Shown here: piece by piece, positions 61,413 to 61,509 of the stretch
Numbering within the stretch: the first letter of the stretch is position 1
Layout: every line of letters starts with the position of its first letter
Assembly (NCBI GenBank): GCA_002349565.1
Contig: DEDN01000007.1
Location: 1 to 61,509 of the forward strand
Length of the DNA: 61,509 bases
Reading direction: 5' to 3'
Source of the DNA: Alphaproteobacteria bacterium UBA2903
Lineage (GTDB): Bacteria > Pseudomonadota > Alphaproteobacteria > CAAGCB01 > CAG-977
Program-made: the position numbers and the translations under genes
Notes under the pieces: model-generated
The model's database searches: none
The model's input: the letters and a program-made list of their open reading frames with translations, nothing else
Told to the model about the DNA's origin: nothing

Positions 61413-61505
61413 ATGCTGAAAGTGTTGATAGCGGTGCTGGCAATAGCGGGAATGCCGCGGAATGCCGACGCGTCCTCATACCCTCCCCCCCCCTATATTA
61501 AATGA
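61413..61505 (+). CDS. Tiny exported Pro-rich peptide or start of a broken gene
   Basis: A 30-residue frame with AAGGAG 8 nt before ATG. MLKVLIAVLAIAGMPRNADA looks like a complete signal peptide with cleavage after ADA, leaving SSYPPPPYIK. The Pro codons lie in a run of nine C, so slippage could change the frame. It is 4 nt from the window edge, so a longer gene in another frame cannot be excluded. Confidence 0.5.
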   Translation: MLKVLIAVLAIAGMPRNADASSYPPPPYIK

Positions 61506-61509
61506 CGCG

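Noticed and set aside
1..61509. tRNA or rRNA genes
   Set aside because: No T-loop/acceptor pattern in any intergenic gap; the few GTTCGA-like strings lie inside coding sequence.

Overview
The window looks like the chromosome of a Gram-negative, at least partly anaerobic alphaproteobacterium, possibly a host-associated Rhodospirillales-like lineage. That placement is inference. It rests on the rpmI-rplT-pheS-pheT order, an RF2 with an SPY rather than SPF anticodon-like motif, a ZnuABC system, a class III ribonucleotide reductase, outer-membrane secretin and lipoprotein genes, and codon use near 50% GC. No rRNA or tRNA gene was seen.

Layout. 1-9.5 kb: a dispersed repeat, a P1B metal-efflux ATPase with a divergent ArsR-type regulator and palindromic operator, pgsA, and divergent zinc-uptake operons. 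One zinc operon, znuA, also carries an exported MEMO/AMMECR1 fusion and a Nudix hydrolase; the other is znuC-znuB. A PilT/DotB-like ATPase and a lipoprotein follow. 9.5-16.7 kb: the rpmI-rplT-pheS-pheT operon with a tail of an esterase, a membrane coiled-coil protein and a decayed acetyltransferase. The tail is interrupted by a ~0.7 kb insertion flanked by 28-bp direct repeats. 17.4-22.2 kb: a complete type II-C CRISPR-Cas module (cas9-cas1-cas2). I could identify its tracrRNA because its anti-repeat pairs with one solitary 36-nt CRISPR repeat beside cas2; there are no spacers. 22.2-27.1 kb: an esterase/ATP-grasp pair, marC, an intergenic tandem-repeat block and an ABC-F ATPase. 27.1-45.5 kb: a large envelope apparatus. 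A leftward type IVb pilus operon (TcpQ/PilL, PilN secretin, PilO, PilP, PilQ ATPase, PilR) and an OmpA-like protein lie back to back with a rightward VirB2-VirB3-VirB4 operon followed by five exported, mostly helical proteins. 45.5-48.8 kb: an NrdR-box-controlled class III ribonucleotide reductase whose glycyl-radical domain is a separate 62-residue gene, plus the NrdG activase. 48.8-61.5 kb: a PQ-loop-like protein, a putative metallopeptidase, a PD-(D/E)XK-like protein, an HdeD-like protein, rne, amiC, PBP1A, prfB with its programmed frameshift, a lipoprotein, a hydrolase and a tiny exported peptide at the edge.

How the parts connect. The pilus secretin, inner-membrane protein and assembly ATPase together with VirB2/B3/B4 suggest one composite secretion or attachment machine, perhaps with the PilT/DotB-like ATPase at 7.6 kb as a second motor. 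VirB6, VirB8-11 and VirD4 are not in the window. The most unusual items are the spacerless single-repeat type II-C locus with identifiable tracrRNA, the split NrdD, the composite pilus/VirB cluster, the insertion in the pheST operon tail, and the exported MEMO-AMMECR1 fusion in a zinc operon.
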